Positions 16,519 to 25,157 are shown, numbered from the stretch's first letter. The stretch: 64,000 nt of DNA from DASSUW01 sp963730535 (GCA_963730535.1 CAVSRU010000011.1:1-64000), one strand, 5' to 3'. Translations and numbers: made by a program. Notes: generated from the letters alone by a model not told the origin.

Positions 16519-18689
16519 CCGCGTCGGTGAACCTCGCGAACACGATCGTGCTGAAGGCGGGCAACGCGTTCTGCGTCTCGCTGCCAGACAGCGACGTGCC
16601 GGCCGACGGCGAGCATGCGCTCGGCCTGTACCGCGACGACTGCCGGTTTCTGTCCGCGCACGAGCTCCGCATCGCCGGCGTCGCGCCGCGGCTGCTCGTC
16701 AGCTCGGCGATCACAGGTGCCGATGCGGTGCACGAGCTCACCAACCCGGAGCTCGAGCTTCCCGACGGTCGATCGCTCGCGCTTCAGACGCTCCAGCTCC
16801 GCGTCGACCGCATGCTCGAGGACGAGACGACGATGCGCGAACGCGTGCACGTCCACCTCTACGGCCGCGAGCCGCTCGAGCTCGAGCTCGAGCTCGCACT
16901 CGCCGCCGACTTCCGGCCAATGCTCGTGCTGCGCGGGCTCGTCGGCGCCGCGCCCGAGCCGACGGTTCGCACGAGCGCGGTCGACGGCGGGCTCCGCTTT
17001 GCCGCTCGCGGAGCTGACGGTGTCGTGCGCGCGACCACGGTGGTGAGCGAGCCGGCGCCGGTCGCAACGGCCAACGGCCGCCTGCGCTTCCGTCTGCAGC
17101 TCGAACCAGGGGACGGCAGGGACGTGCTGATCCGATTCGATCTGCATCAGGACACCACCAAACCGGACGCGCCGAACCCGGGCGGGCACCGACGCCATCA
17201 GCGCACGACCGCCGCGGTGTGGGACGACGGCCGGGCGCGCATCACGGCCGACGACGAGCTGTTCACGCGGCTGCTGGAGCGCTCGATCCTCGACCTGCGC
17301 ACGCTCAGATCCGAGCTGGACGGACAGACCTACCACGCTGCCGGAATCCCGTGGTTCGCCACGCTGTTCGGGCGTGACAGCATCATCACCGCGATCGAGA
17401 CGGTCGCCCTCGTACCGGCCATCGCCGAGCAGACGCTGCGCGTGCTCGCGCAGCGGCTGGGCCGCGCGATCGACCCGTTCCGCGAGGAGGAGCCGGGCAA
17501 GGTGCTGCACGAGTTGCGGGTCGGTGAAGTGGCGGCGCTCGGGCTCACGCCATTCGCCCGCTACTACGGCACCGTCGACGCCACGCCGCTGTTCCTCTGC
17601 CTCGTGGCCGAGCACGCGGAGTGGACGGGCACGCTCGATCTCTTCCGCGAGCTGCGCCCCGCCGTCGACGCGGCGCTCGGGTGGATCGGCCGTTACGGCG
17701 ACCGCGACAGCGACGGCCTGATCGACTACCGCGCCTCCACGCCCGAGGGTCTGCGCAACCAGGGCTGGAAGGACTCCCACGACGGCATCCTCGACGAGCG
17801 CGGTGTGCCGCTCGAGCCCCCGATCGCCGTCGTCGAGGCGCAGGGCTACGTCGTGCGGGCCAAGCGATCGATCGCGCGCCTCTTCCAACGGGCCGGCGCC
17901 GCCGACCGTGCGCGACTGCTGCAGCAGGAGGCCGAGGAGATGGCCAGCCGGCTGGAGCGCTTCTGGCTCCCCGACCGCGGCTTCTACTCGATGGCGATCG
18001 ACGGCGACGGCCGACCGAGCCGTGCGCTTGCCTCCAACCAGGGTCACCTCCTGTGGGCCGACGCCGTGCCGGCCGAGCGCGCCGCCGCTATCCGGAATGC
18101 TCTGCTGGACGACGCGATGTTCTCCGGCTGGGGCATCCGGACGCTCGCCCGCGGCGAGGCGGGCTTCAACCCCGTCGGCTACCACCTCGGGACCGTGTGG
18201 CCGCACGACACGGCCATGATCGCGGCCGGGCTGCGGAGCTACGGCTACGACGATGACTTCCGGCTGATCTTCGAAGCGCTGATCGACGCGGCGTCCCATG
18301 CAGACCAGTTCCGGCTTCCCGAGCTGTTCGCCGGATTCTCGCGCGCGCAGTTCGAGACCCCGGTGCCCTACCCGGTCGCCTGCCACCCGCAGGCGTGGGC
18401 TTCGGGCGCGCTCCCGTATCTGCTGACCAGTGGCCTGGGCCTCCGGGCCGACGGTCTGGAGCGCACGCTGCGGGTGCGTCGACCGTCGCTGCCGCGGTGG
18501 GTCAACCGCGTCGAGGTCCACGGGCTGCGCATCGCCGCCGCCAGCGTCGATCTGCTCTTCACGCGCGCCGTCGACGGGGAGCACGTCGCGCTCACCGACG
18601 CGAGCGTCGACGGCGACGTGGAGGTCGTCCTGGAGGTTGCGGGCGGCCGGCTGCCGGCCCCGCGCGCAGACCTCACACGGCTGCCGTGA
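16515..18689 (+). CDS. Glycogen-debranching / amylo-alpha-1,6-glucosidase-type glycosidase
   Basis: A 724-residue cytoplasmic enzyme. The N-terminal beta-sandwich (about residues 1-230; NAFCVSLPDSDV, GLYRDDCRFLS) matches the bacterial GDE N-terminal domain. The catalytic (alpha/alpha)6 barrel follows, with GIPWFATLFGRDSIITA, RVGEVAALG, GWKDSHDGI and GTVWPHDTAMIAAGL, the usual positions of the catalytic acids. Expected activity is hydrolysis of alpha-1,6 branches in glycogen or a related alpha-glucan. The gene overlaps the DUF2267 gene by four bases and ends the plus-strand run that began with doxX. Confidence 0.85.
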   Translation: MTASVNLANTIVLKAGNAFCVSLPDSDVPADGEHALGLYRDDCRFLSAHELRIAGVAPRLLVSSAITGADAVHELTNPELELPDGRSLALQTLQLRVDRMLEDETTMRERVHVHLYGREPLELELELALAADFRPMLVLRGLVGAAPEPTVRTSAVDGGLRFAARGADGVVRATTVVSEPAPVATANGRLRFRLQLEPGDGRDVLIRFDLHQDTTKPDAPNPGGHRRHQRTTAAVWDDGRARITADDELFTRLLERSILDLRTLRSELDGQTYHAAGIPWFATLFGRDSIITAIETVALVPAIAEQTLRVLAQRLGRAIDPFREEEPGKVLHELRVGEVAALGLTPFARYYGTVDATPLFLCLVAEHAEWTGTLDLFRELRPAVDAALGWIGRYGDRDSDGLIDYRASTPEGLRNQGWKDSHDGILDERGVPLEPPIAVVEAQGYVVRAKRSIARLFQRAGAADRARLLQQEAEEMASRLERFWLPDRGFYSMAIDGDGRPSRALASNQGHLLWADAVPAERAAAIRNALLDDAMFSGWGIRTLARGEAGFNPVGYHLGTVWPHDTAMIAAGLRSYGYDDDFRLIFEALIDAASHADQFRLPELFAGFSRAQFETPVPYPVACHPQAWASGALPYLLTSGLGLRADGLERTLRVRRPSLPRWVNRVEVHGLRIAAASVDLLFTRAVDGEHVALTDASVDGDVEVVLEVAGGRLPAPRADLTRLP

Positions 18690-18739
18690 AGCTGCCCGCG
18701 CGGCCGGGCGTGAACGTGAACGTGGGCTGAGAACGCTGG

Positions 18740-19246
18740 CTACGGCTCGCGCCGCGCCTCGGGCCCGCCCACGGGAGTCGCGATCACGACCACGCGCCGC
18801 AGCCGGACGCCGACCATCCGCGGCGCTTCGTCCCCCGCCTCGGCCTGCGACGTCTCCTGCCGGGCGCGGTCCTCGTCCTCGTCGGGCAGGCCCAGCGCGC
18901 GCGTGCGATCCTCGCCGTGCCACTCGTCGTAGTCCGAGCGGCCGTAGTGCTCCCAGAGCTTGCGCTCCTCGTCAGGCGAGAGCTCGCCGTCGGGCTCGAT
19001 CCGGGGAGCGTCCTTGACCTTCTCCTTGTCGAACGGGACGCGCACCTCGTTCTCGCCCGTGACCTCTGCGTCGCGAATCGGGACCAGCGTGTGCTTGCGG
19101 CCGAAGAGACCCGTCTTCACCGCCGCCCACGCGGGCTCACCGGTCTGACGGTCCAGCAGGATGTCCTCGACCGTGCCGATCTTGTCACCGTCGGCATCGA
19201 CCATCTTCATGCCACGCCACGTCTGCACGTCCTCGAGCGTCTGCAT
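18740..19246 (-). CDS. PRC-barrel domain protein
   Basis: A 168-residue protein. The PRC barrel spans about residues 1-80 (WRGMKMVDADGDKIGTVEDI, RKHTLVPIRDAEV, VRVPFDKEKVKDAP). A charged helix (ELSPDEERKLWEHYG) follows, then an acidic, disordered tail and a short basic C-terminus. PRC barrels bind other proteins or RNA (RimM, photosynthetic reaction centre); this actinobacterial version is uncharacterised. ATG 19246 has AAGGAGG upstream in a 43-base leader. Confidence 0.85.
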   Translation of the reverse strand: MQTLEDVQTWRGMKMVDADGDKIGTVEDILLDRQTGEPAWAAVKTGLFGRKHTLVPIRDAEVTGENEVRVPFDKEKVKDAPRIEPDGELSPDEERKLWEHYGRSDYDEWHGEDRTRALGLPDEDEDRARQETSQAEAGDEAPRMVGVRLRRVVVIATPVGGPEARREP

Positions 19247-19289
19247 GCTGTCCTCCTTGTGCCTGTCGCGGATAGCCGCCTCCATTCCT

Positions 19290-19316
19290 ACCTAGGGCGG
19301 CCAGCCGCCGACGCAA
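19290..19316 (-). promoter_or_regulatory. Promoter of the PRC-barrel gene
   Basis: On the minus strand: TTGCGT, 15 bases, CTAGGT, 43 bases before ATG 19246. The leader carries AAGGAGG. Confidence 0.6.
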
Positions 19317-19412
19317 CCGACGGCGCGCCCTGGATTTCCTCGCCGCACGGACTACTTGGACTCGGGAGGCGCGGCCCGCGTACCCGGGCCCGCACGACCT
19401 TGCAGACGGTCG

Positions 19413-19440
19413 GTGCCTCCCGTCAGGAAGCGGGAGGCAC
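19413..19440. repeat. Perfect 10-bp inverted repeat in a divergent intergenic region
   Basis: GTGCCTCCCG and CGGGAGGCAC flank an eight-base loop (TCAGGAAG). It lies between the PRC-barrel gene and the sigma factor at 19514, 73 bases before the latter. There is no T-tract, so it is not an obvious terminator. It could be an operator, part of the sigma-factor leader or a small RNA hairpin. Confidence 0.6.
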
Positions 19441-19513
19441 ACGCACCCCGGCGAATCGTGCGACATACGGGGAAACGGGTCGCGCCGCACACGATCCCCG
19501 CAGCACAATCCCC

Positions 19514-20440
19514 ATGGACGACGACGACCGACCGCTCGATCAGTCCGAGAGCCAGGCTCTCGCGGCGGAGGCAACCCGCGGGCAGCGGGAAGACCGCGAC
19601 CTCGCGGTCCGGCTCGGCCGGCCGGCCATCGACGGAGCCGAGATCCATGCGCACCCGCTCCACTCGGCTCACGCCGACCCCGGGCAGGCGCTCATCGAGG
19701 CGGCCAAGGCGGGCGACGAGCGGGCCGTCGCCGAGGTCATCGAAGCCTGCCTGCCGCAGATCCTGGCCATGTCGCGGCGCTACCGCGGCACGGAGCATGT
19801 CGAGCGGCTCGAGCTCGTCCAGGAGGGAGTCGCCGCCCTGCTCCAGGCACTTGATCGCTTCGACCCGGCGCGCGGGACGCCGTTCTGCGCGTACGCACGA
19901 CCGACCGTTCAGCGGGCCATGCAGCGGCTCATCGCCGAGCTCAGCGACGCCGCCGTGCTGTCCGACCGTGCCCTGCGACACCTCTCGCGCCTGAAGAGCG
20001 CCGAGGACGAGCTGATGCGCGAACGCCACCGCCTGCCCACGCGGCGCGAGATCCTCGATCGCGCCGGGGTCGAGCGTGACGAAGCTGCACGGCTGCTCGC
20101 CGAGACGAGCCCGCCGCGCTCATTCCATGAGCCGATCACCGCCGAGGACGGCGGCGTGATCGGCAGCCTCGGCGACCTCGTCGACGACCCGCGCGCCGTG
20201 GACGCCTACGACCGCGTCCTCGACGCGATGGAGGCGCACGAGCTGCTTCCGCTCCTCCGCGTGCTCTCCCCGCGCGAGCGGAGCATCCTGCGGGCCCGCT
20301 ATGGCCTCGACGGCGAGGAGCAGAGCATCAGGCAGATCGCCGAGCGGCTCGGCATCAGCACGAGCCGGGTCCGGGAGATCGAGCGACGCGCGCTGCGCAA
20401 GCTCAGGCGCGCGGCGGTCGCCGCGCGCGCGGCGCGCTGA
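19514..20440 (+). CDS. RNA polymerase sigma-70 family factor
   Basis: A 308-residue sigma factor. Region 2 reads LELVQEGVAALLQALDRFDPARG with AYARPTVQRAMQRLI; region 3 follows; region 4 is LSPRERSILRARYGL ... IRQIAERLGISTSRVREIER. The first 60 residues are polar and have no counterpart in the paralogue at 47847, which otherwise has the same layout. Region 4 is close to primary-type factors, so it should read -35/-10 promoters of sigma-A style. ATG 19514 has no evident Shine-Dalgarno, and no promoter of the recurrent kind precedes it; a 10-bp hairpin does. Confidence 0.88.
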   Translation: MDDDDRPLDQSESQALAAEATRGQREDRDLAVRLGRPAIDGAEIHAHPLHSAHADPGQALIEAAKAGDERAVAEVIEACLPQILAMSRRYRGTEHVERLELVQEGVAALLQALDRFDPARGTPFCAYARPTVQRAMQRLIAELSDAAVLSDRALRHLSRLKSAEDELMRERHRLPTRREILDRAGVERDEAARLLAETSPPRSFHEPITAEDGGVIGSLGDLVDDPRAVDAYDRVLDAMEAHELLPLLRVLSPRERSILRARYGLDGEEQSIRQIAERLGISTSRVREIERRALRKLRRAAVAARAAR

Positions 20441-20447
20441 CGCCGCG

Positions 20448-20942
20448 CTACGCCGGCTGGAGTGTCTCTTCGGCGATCCGCTCGGCTGCCCGCCGGACCT
20501 GCTCGAGTGTGTGCTGCTCCTGCTCGAGGTTCGCGCGCAGGAGCGCGGCAACGTCGTCCCTGCCCATTGCCTCGGCGAACGTGATGAGCTCCTCGTATAC
20601 CGCGATCTCGTGGTGCTCCGTCTCGGTGGCCGCGGCGAGCACCACGTCGTCGACGAGGTCGCCCTCCGCGAGCCCGATGGTCGCCTTGCCCTCGACGTGG
20701 AGCGCGTTGATCGCAGGGCAGGGCTTCTTGTCCGGCTCCTGGTCGAGGGCCGCGAACGCCCGCTCGATGTTGCTGATCTGCTGTTCGGTCTCCTCCGCGT
20801 GGTGGCGGAACAGCGACTTGAGGTCCTCGTGGCGGGCCTTCTCCTCCAGTTCCCCGAGCATCTTCAGGACGGTGTGCTCCATCGTCAAGGCCGCTCCGAG
20901 CTTCTGCGTGAGCAGCTTCTGCGGCGTGTCGAGCTTGAACAT
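20448..20942 (-). CDS. Ferritin-like YciE/YciF (DUF892) protein
   Basis: A 164-residue four-helix protein. HTVLKMLGELEEKARHEDLK and HHAEETEQQISNIERAF in the first half and ETEHHEIAVYEELITFA in the second carry the His/Glu pattern of the DUF892 ferritin-like fold. YciE/YciF proteins are induced by osmotic and oxidative stress in enterobacteria and bind metal. ATG 20942 follows AAGGGAG. It is convergent with the sigma-factor gene, seven bases apart. Confidence 0.85.
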   Translation of the reverse strand: MFKLDTPQKLLTQKLGAALTMEHTVLKMLGELEEKARHEDLKSLFRHHAEETEQQISNIERAFAALDQEPDKKPCPAINALHVEGKATIGLAEGDLVDDVVLAAATETEHHEIAVYEELITFAEAMGRDDVAALLRANLEQEQHTLEQVRRAAERIAEETLQPA

Positions 20943-20975
20943 CCGGCTCCCTTCGGGTTTCGGTCGTCGAGCCGT

Positions 20976-21002
20976 TCTTAGGCCGCCGGGCGGCCGTCAC
21001 CA
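20976..21002 (-). promoter_or_regulatory. Promoter of the YciE-like gene
   Basis: On the minus strand: TGGTGA, 15 bases, CTAAGA, 33 bases before ATG 20942. The -35 box departs from TTGNNN, so this is a weaker match. Confidence 0.4.
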
Positions 21003-21023
21003 GCCAAGCAGTCGCGGCGGCAC

Positions 21024-21050
21024 TTGCGGCTCGCCGCGACCGGTCTAGTG
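21024..21050 (+). promoter_or_regulatory. Promoter of the small gene at 21059 (leaderless type)
   Basis: TTGCGG, 15 bases, CTAGTG, ending eight bases before ATG 21059. No ribosome-binding site can fit. Confidence 0.65.
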
Positions 21051-21058
21051 ACAGCGGC

Positions 21059-21280
21059 ATGACGATCGAGGAGAAGACCCGGACCTCCAATGCGGCCTAC
21101 GACCTCGTCAGCGTGATCTACCACGCGCTCCAGGGCGCTGAGACCTACGACCGGTACATCGCGGACGCGCGCGAGCGCAACGACGACGAGCTGGCGGATT
21201 TCTTCATCGAGGTCCAGGAGGCGAACTGTGAGTTCGCCGAGCGCGGGCAGCGGCTGTTGAGCAGCCGGCTCAGCGTCTGA
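21059..21280 (+). CDS. Small conserved hypothetical protein
   Basis: A 73-residue helical, acidic protein. The core AAYDLVSVIYHALQGAETYDRYI followed by ELADFFIEVQEANCEFAERG resembles half of a ferritin-like helical hairpin, and from memory near-identical small proteins are common in actinobacteria. No metal-binding role is demonstrated. It has its own leaderless-type promoter, divergent from the ferritin-like yciE gene, which may hint at a shared iron or stress role. Confidence 0.7.
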   Translation: MTIEEKTRTSNAAYDLVSVIYHALQGAETYDRYIADARERNDDELADFFIEVQEANCEFAERGQRLLSSRLSV

Positions 21281-21304
21281 CGTCTACATCGACTTCCAGT
21301 GCGG

Positions 21305-22084
21305 TCAGGTGAGCTCGTCGATCAGGTCGGCGACGGAGTCCACGATGCGGGACGCGCGATAAGGGAAGCGCTCGGCCTCCGTCCGCGAGGTCACCCCGCT
21401 GAGGACCAGGATCGTCTCGATGCCGGCCTCGATGCCGGCGACCACGTCGGTGTCCATGCGGTCGCCGATCATCATGGTGCTCTCCGAGTGCGCCCCAAGC
21501 GCGTCGAGTGCGGACCGCATCATGAGCGGATTCGGCTTGCCGACGAAGTACGGCGCGATAGCGCTGGCACGACTGATAAGGGCCGCGACCGAGCCGGTGG
21601 CCGGAAGCGGCCCCTCCGGAGACGGCCCCGTGGGGTCCGGGTTGGTGGCGATGAACCGAGCACCGGCCAGGATGAGCCGGATCGCGCGCGTGACCCGCTC
21701 GAAGCTGTAGGTGCGGGTCTCGCCGAGCACCACGTAGTCGGGATCGATGTCGCTCAGCGTGTATCCGACCTCGTGCAGGGCGGTCGTCAGGCCCCATTCG
21801 CCGATCACGAACGCCGTCCCGCCCGGGCGCTGCTGCGAGAGAAACCGCGCGGTGGCCAGCGCCGACGTCCAGATCGCGTCCTCCGGCACCTCGAGGCCAC
21901 TGCGGCCCAGCCGCGCCGACAGGTCGCGCGGGGTGTAGATCGAGTTATTGGTGATGACCAGGAAACGGCGACCGAGCTCACGCAGCCGGATCAGGAACCG
22001 GTCGGCGCCCGGGATCGGGTGCTGCTCGCGCATCAGGACGCCATCCATGTCCATCAACCACCCCCGGGTCGGTCTACGGGTCAT
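21305..22084 (-). CDS. HAD-IIA family hydrolase (NagD-like)
   Basis: A 259-residue phosphatase. DMDGVLMREQ is HAD motif I, VITNNS motif II, GKPNPLMM the motif III Lys region and MIGDRMDTDV motif IV; the C2-type cap lies between motifs II and III. NagD-like enzymes dephosphorylate sugar phosphates or nucleotides such as UMP. A CTAGGC box sits eight bases before ATG 22084 as in leaderless genes here, but the -35 box is unclear. Convergent with the gene at 21059. Confidence 0.88.
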   Translation of the reverse strand: MTRRPTRGWLMDMDGVLMREQHPIPGADRFLIRLRELGRRFLVITNNSIYTPRDLSARLGRSGLEVPEDAIWTSALATARFLSQQRPGGTAFVIGEWGLTTALHEVGYTLSDIDPDYVVLGETRTYSFERVTRAIRLILAGARFIATNPDPTGPSPEGPLPATGSVAALISRASAIAPYFVGKPNPLMMRSALDALGAHSESTMMIGDRMDTDVVAGIEAGIETILVLSGVTSRTEAERFPYRASRIVDSVADLIDELT

Positions 22085-22286
22085 CCGCTATCGCCTAGCG
22101 GGTTCTCGGAGCCCATGTCATGTGCGTACGCCGACGCAGCGGGCGTTCAAGCCTCGGCGTTGAGGGCTCCCGAGCGTCGAGTGGAGCCCCGCTGTTGACG
22201 CCGCGGCTGAGGCGACCGCCCGCGGACGCGCATCAAGGCCGGCCGGCCCTGGGTGGCCGGCTGCAGGCTCAGGTACCGTTCGCGAT

Positions 22287-22490
22287 GTGGACGCATCTAC
22301 CGGCCGGCGCGGGCGAGTGGTGCGGCTCCTGGTCTCGGTCACCGGGCTCTCAGGGACGGTCTATCCGCCGGGAACCGAGGTGTTCACGTCCGGGCACGGC
22401 CCATCCGTGGACGCGTTCATCGCGGGTGACTGGCTTCCGCTGCGCTGGTGGGAGTTCGCCGAGCCGGCGGACCCTACGGGTGCAGGATGA
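22287..22490 (+). CDS. Small hypothetical protein
   Basis: A 67-residue protein starting at GTG 22287 (GTGs at 22317 and 22320 are alternatives). VVRLLVSVTGLSGTVYPPGTEVF and DAFIAGDWLPLRWWEFAEP give a short SH3-like series of strands; similar small proteins occur in actinobacteria as far as I recall. Its last 17 bases overlap the convergent formaldehyde dehydrogenase gene. The upstream region holds repeated GGCCGGC palindromes. Confidence 0.5.
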   Translation: MDASTGRRGRVVRLLVSVTGLSGTVYPPGTEVFTSGHGPSVDAFIAGDWLPLRWWEFAEPADPTGAG

Positions 22491-23607
22491 CCTTCGTGTA
22501 ACCCTCGACCCGCTTGTCGAACTTCTCGTAGGCCTCGGGCGCCTGCGCTAGCGGAAGCTCGTGTGAGACGACGAAGCTGGGCCGCGCGCGACCCTCGATG
22601 ATGAGGTCGCGCAGGTTGTCGATGTAGCGCTTGACGTTGGTCTGGCCGGTTCCCATGCGCAGGCCCTTCTCGAACAGCTTGCCCACGGCCACGAGCAGCA
22701 TGCCCTGCTTGGCGTGCTCGTCCGGCGCGCCCGGATCCGCGGGGACGTAGAGGCCGGGGACGCCGAGCGCCCCGGTGGCGCGGACGGTCTGGACGAGCGA
22801 GTTGAGGACGACCGCCGGCTCCTCGCGCCCGCTCTCGCGCGTCTGCGCCTGGTAGCCGACCGCGTCGACGCCCTTGTCGCTGCCCTCGCCGTCGGTCTGC
22901 GCCTTGATCTGCTCAACCGGGTCGGTGTCGTCGAAGTTGATCGGGATCGCGCCGATCTGCTGAGCCTTCTGGAGGCGCTCCGGGATGCGGTCGACGACGA
23001 ACACCTTCGAGGCACCGCGCAGCAGCGCCGAGTAGGCGGCCATCTGCCCGACGGGGCCGCCACCGTAGACCGCGACGCTCTCACCGGGCGATACGCGCGC
23101 GAGCTCGCAGCCGTGATACCCGGTCGGGAAGATGTCCGCGAGCAGGACGAAGTCGGTCTCGTGCTCGGTTCCGAGCGGCAGCTTGGTGCAGTTGTAGTCC
23201 GCGAAGGGAACGCGCAGGTACTCGGCCTGACCTCCCCTGTATGGCCCCATCGCCACGTAGCCGTACGCTCCGCCGGCGAACCCCGGGTTTACGGTGAGGC
23301 AGAACGCCGGGTAGCCGGCGACGCAGTTCTTGCAGAAGCCGCACGCGACGTTGAACGGCATGACGACGCGGTCGCCCTCCCGGATCGAGGTCACGCCGGC
23401 GCCGCACTGCTCGACGATGCCCAGGTTCTCGTGGCCGAACACGATCCCCGGCTCAGCCGCCGTGCGACCCTCGTACATGTGGAGGTCCGACCCGCAGATC
23501 GCCGTCGACGTGATCCTCACGATCACGTCGGTCGGACGCTCTATCCGAGGATCCCCGACCTCCTCGACCGCCACCTGGAAGGGGCCCTTGTACACGACAG
23601 CCTTCAT
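22474..23607 (-). CDS. Zinc-dependent alcohol dehydrogenase, glutathione-independent formaldehyde dehydrogenase type
   Basis: A 377-residue medium-chain dehydrogenase. AICGSDLHMYEG supplies a catalytic zinc Cys, FGHENLG the His/Glu, and CGFCKNCVAGYPAFC the structural zinc. VYGGGPVGQMAAYSALLRGA is the NAD-binding Rossmann motif. The overall pattern and the VDAVGYQAQTR loop match Pseudomonas-type formaldehyde dismutase/dehydrogenases, which oxidise formaldehyde to formate with NAD. ATG 23607 follows GGAGG. It has its own promoter at 23648. Confidence 0.88.
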   Translation of the reverse strand: MKAVVYKGPFQVAVEEVGDPRIERPTDVIVRITSTAICGSDLHMYEGRTAAEPGIVFGHENLGIVEQCGAGVTSIREGDRVVMPFNVACGFCKNCVAGYPAFCLTVNPGFAGGAYGYVAMGPYRGGQAEYLRVPFADYNCTKLPLGTEHETDFVLLADIFPTGYHGCELARVSPGESVAVYGGGPVGQMAAYSALLRGASKVFVVDRIPERLQKAQQIGAIPINFDDTDPVEQIKAQTDGEGSDKGVDAVGYQAQTRESGREEPAVVLNSLVQTVRATGALGVPGLYVPADPGAPDEHAKQGMLLVAVGKLFEKGLRMGTGQTNVKRYIDNLRDLIIEGRARPSFVVSHELPLAQAPEAYEKFDKRVEGYTKVILHP

Positions 23608-23647
23608 GGAACGACCTCCGCGGAGAGCGTGAACCAGCCAGCACCCG

Positions 23648-23674
23648 CAGTAGGACGTTCGGCAGGCGCGACAA
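23648..23674 (-). promoter_or_regulatory. Promoter of the formaldehyde dehydrogenase gene
   Basis: On the minus strand: TTGTCG, 15 bases, CTACTG, about 40 bases before ATG 23607. The leader contains GGAGG. Confidence 0.6.
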
Positions 23675-23689
23675 CCGGTCGCCGGCGGC

Positions 23690-24343
23690 CTAACGAGGGA
23701 AGCACCGTGGCGCTCCCGCTGCTCGCTCCGATGCTCGCCACGCTCGGCCCGCTCCCGGTCGGAGCGTTTCCAAGGCCTCGGTCTTGACCGCCTCGACCGG
23801 CTGGTCACCGTCGATGGCCACCACGTCGGCCCAGTCGGCGACTGCATCAATGACTCGCGCCGCCTCTGCGTCATAGATCTGCAGGCGGCGCCTGACGACG
23901 TCATCGGTGTCGTCGCCGCGGCCCTCGACGTCGCGGCGCCGGCGCAGACGATCCAGCAGGCCACCACGCGGCGCGTCGAGCCGCAGAACGAGCGGTCGCG
24001 GTCGCAGGCGCCCGGATTCCGCGAGGACTCGGTGCAGCGCTTCGGCCTGGGCAGCGTTCCGCGGATACCCGTCCAGGATCACGCCCTGCTCGGGCGGTAT
24101 GGCCATCAGCCGCTGGCGGACGAGCTCGTCGGTCACCTCGTCGGGCACGAGCGCACCGTTGGCCATGAGGTCCCGGACCTGTTGCCCGGTCGCGGCGTCC
24201 TCGGCGGCGATCTGGCGGAGAAGCGTGCCGGGATTGAGATGCACGAACCCGAGCTGCTCGGCAAGCCGCCCGGCGAGCGTGCTCTTGCCGGACCCGGGCG
24301 GCCCGATGATGATCAGATCCGGCGCGCGATCCGTCATCGACAT
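23690..24343 (-). CDS. Adenylate kinase-like nucleotide kinase
   Basis: A 217-residue P-loop kinase. GPPGSGKSTLAGRL is Walker A, LDGYPRN matches the Adk NMP-binding signature DGFPR, and RLRRRRDVEGRGDDTDDVVRRRL covers the shortened LID and the arginine cluster that follows. It interconverts AMP, ADP and ATP or a related NMP. The C-terminus has a poorly conserved Arg/Ala-rich tail. It is not in the usual secY-adk-map context, so it may be a second kinase. ATG 24343 or 24336. Confidence 0.8.
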   Translation of the reverse strand: MSMTDRAPDLIIIGPPGSGKSTLAGRLAEQLGFVHLNPGTLLRQIAAEDAATGQQVRDLMANGALVPDEVTDELVRQRLMAIPPEQGVILDGYPRNAAQAEALHRVLAESGRLRPRPLVLRLDAPRGGLLDRLRRRRDVEGRGDDTDDVVRRRLQIYDAEAARVIDAVADWADVVAIDGDQPVEAVKTEALETLRPGAGRAWRASERAAGAPRCFPR

Positions 24344-24390
24344 CGGTTGTCACAGCCGGTCGAGGATCAGGTCCGAGACCCTGGTCGGCA

Positions 24391-25074
24391 CTAGACGTCG
24401 ACCTCGCGGAGGTGCCCGACGAACCAGTCGCGCGCCAGCTCCGCCACCTGCTCGAGCGCGCCGGGCTCCTCGAACAGGTGCGTCGCGCCGGGAACGATCT
24501 CGAGTCGCGACTCGCCGGCAAGCAGCTGCTGCGCCTGCTGGTTGAGGCGGAGCACCTCCGTATCCCTGGAGCCGACGATCAGCAGCGTCGGAACCGTGAC
24601 GCGCCGCAGCGCCTCGCCGGCGAGGTCCGGGCGGCCGCCGCGCGATACGACGGCCCGCACCTTCCGGGGGCGCTCGGCTGCCGCCACCAGCGCCGCAGCG
24701 GCACCCGTGCTGGCCCCGAAGCAGCCGACGTGAAGCGAACCGACCTGCTCGTCGGCCTCGAGCCAGTCAATCGCGGCGATCACGCGCTCGGCGAGCAGCC
24801 GGATGTCGAACCGCAGGTGTGCAGTCCTGCGGTCGATCGCCTCTTCAGCCGAGTTGAGCAGGTCCATGAGCAGGGTCGCGAGGCCGCCGCGCATGAGCTC
24901 CGCCGCGACGTACTGGTTGCGAGGGCTGAACCGTCCGCTCCCGCTCCCGTGCGCGAAGACGACCGTGCCGATCGCGTCACGCGGGACCGTGAGGTCGCCG
25001 TCGAGCCGCGCGCCGCCGGCCGGCACCGTCACATGGCGCCGCTGCAGCTGGGTTGCCGACGGGCCTTGGGGCAT
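24391..25074 (-). CDS. Alpha/beta hydrolase (dienelactone hydrolase-like)
   Basis: A 227-residue hydrolase. VVFAHGSGSGRFSPRN forms the oxyanion region, CFGASTGAAAAL the nucleophile elbow with Ser, and PGATHLFEE the catalytic His; the Asp of GSRDTEV is the probable acid. Such proteins often sit fused to or beside phosphoribosyltransferases in actinobacteria. I prefer ATG 25074 to GTG 25080 because CTATCG ends nine bases before it, the spacing seen at other leaderless genes here. Confidence 0.8.
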   Translation of the reverse strand: MPQGPSATQLQRRHVTVPAGGARLDGDLTVPRDAIGTVVFAHGSGSGRFSPRNQYVAAELMRGGLATLLMDLLNSAEEAIDRRTAHLRFDIRLLAERVIAAIDWLEADEQVGSLHVGCFGASTGAAAALVAAAERPRKVRAVVSRGGRPDLAGEALRRVTVPTLLIVGSRDTEVLRLNQQAQQLLAGESRLEIVPGATHLFEEPGALEQVAELARDWFVGHLREVDV

Positions 25075-25083
25075 CAACACGGG

Positions 25084-25110
25084 CGATAGGCCGTCCGGCC
25101 GCCGTGTCGA
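25084..25110 (-). promoter_or_regulatory. Promoter of the hydrolase at 25074
   Basis: On the minus strand: TCGACA, 15 bases, CTATCG, nine bases before ATG 25074. It is arranged head to head with the promoter at 25122. Confidence 0.5.
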
Positions 25111-25121
25111 GGCCTGAGGCG

Positions 25122-25148
25122 TGGCGAGCGGCCGCGGGCGGCCTATAC
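25122..25148 (+). promoter_or_regulatory. Promoter of the DUF2905 gene
   Basis: TGGCGA, 15 bases, CTATAC, nine bases before ATG 25158. The -35 box is atypical; spacing and second box fit the pattern. Confidence 0.5.
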
Positions 25149-25157
25149 GGGCATCCC

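Noticed and set aside
16290..18923. A minus-strand open frame of about 877 codons
   Set aside because: It lies antisense to the debranching enzyme and DUF2267 genes, whose domains are unmistakable; it is Arg/Ala/His-rich, as expected from third-position GC bias.
18917..19513. A longer N-terminus for the sigma factor at 19514
   Set aside because: The extension is antisense to the PRC-barrel gene and crosses its promoter; the sigma domains begin after ATG 19514.
22200..22275. GGCCGGC palindromes, considered as an attachment site or terminator
   Set aside because: Such GC-rich palindromes are common by chance at this base composition, and no integrase or T-tract is nearby.
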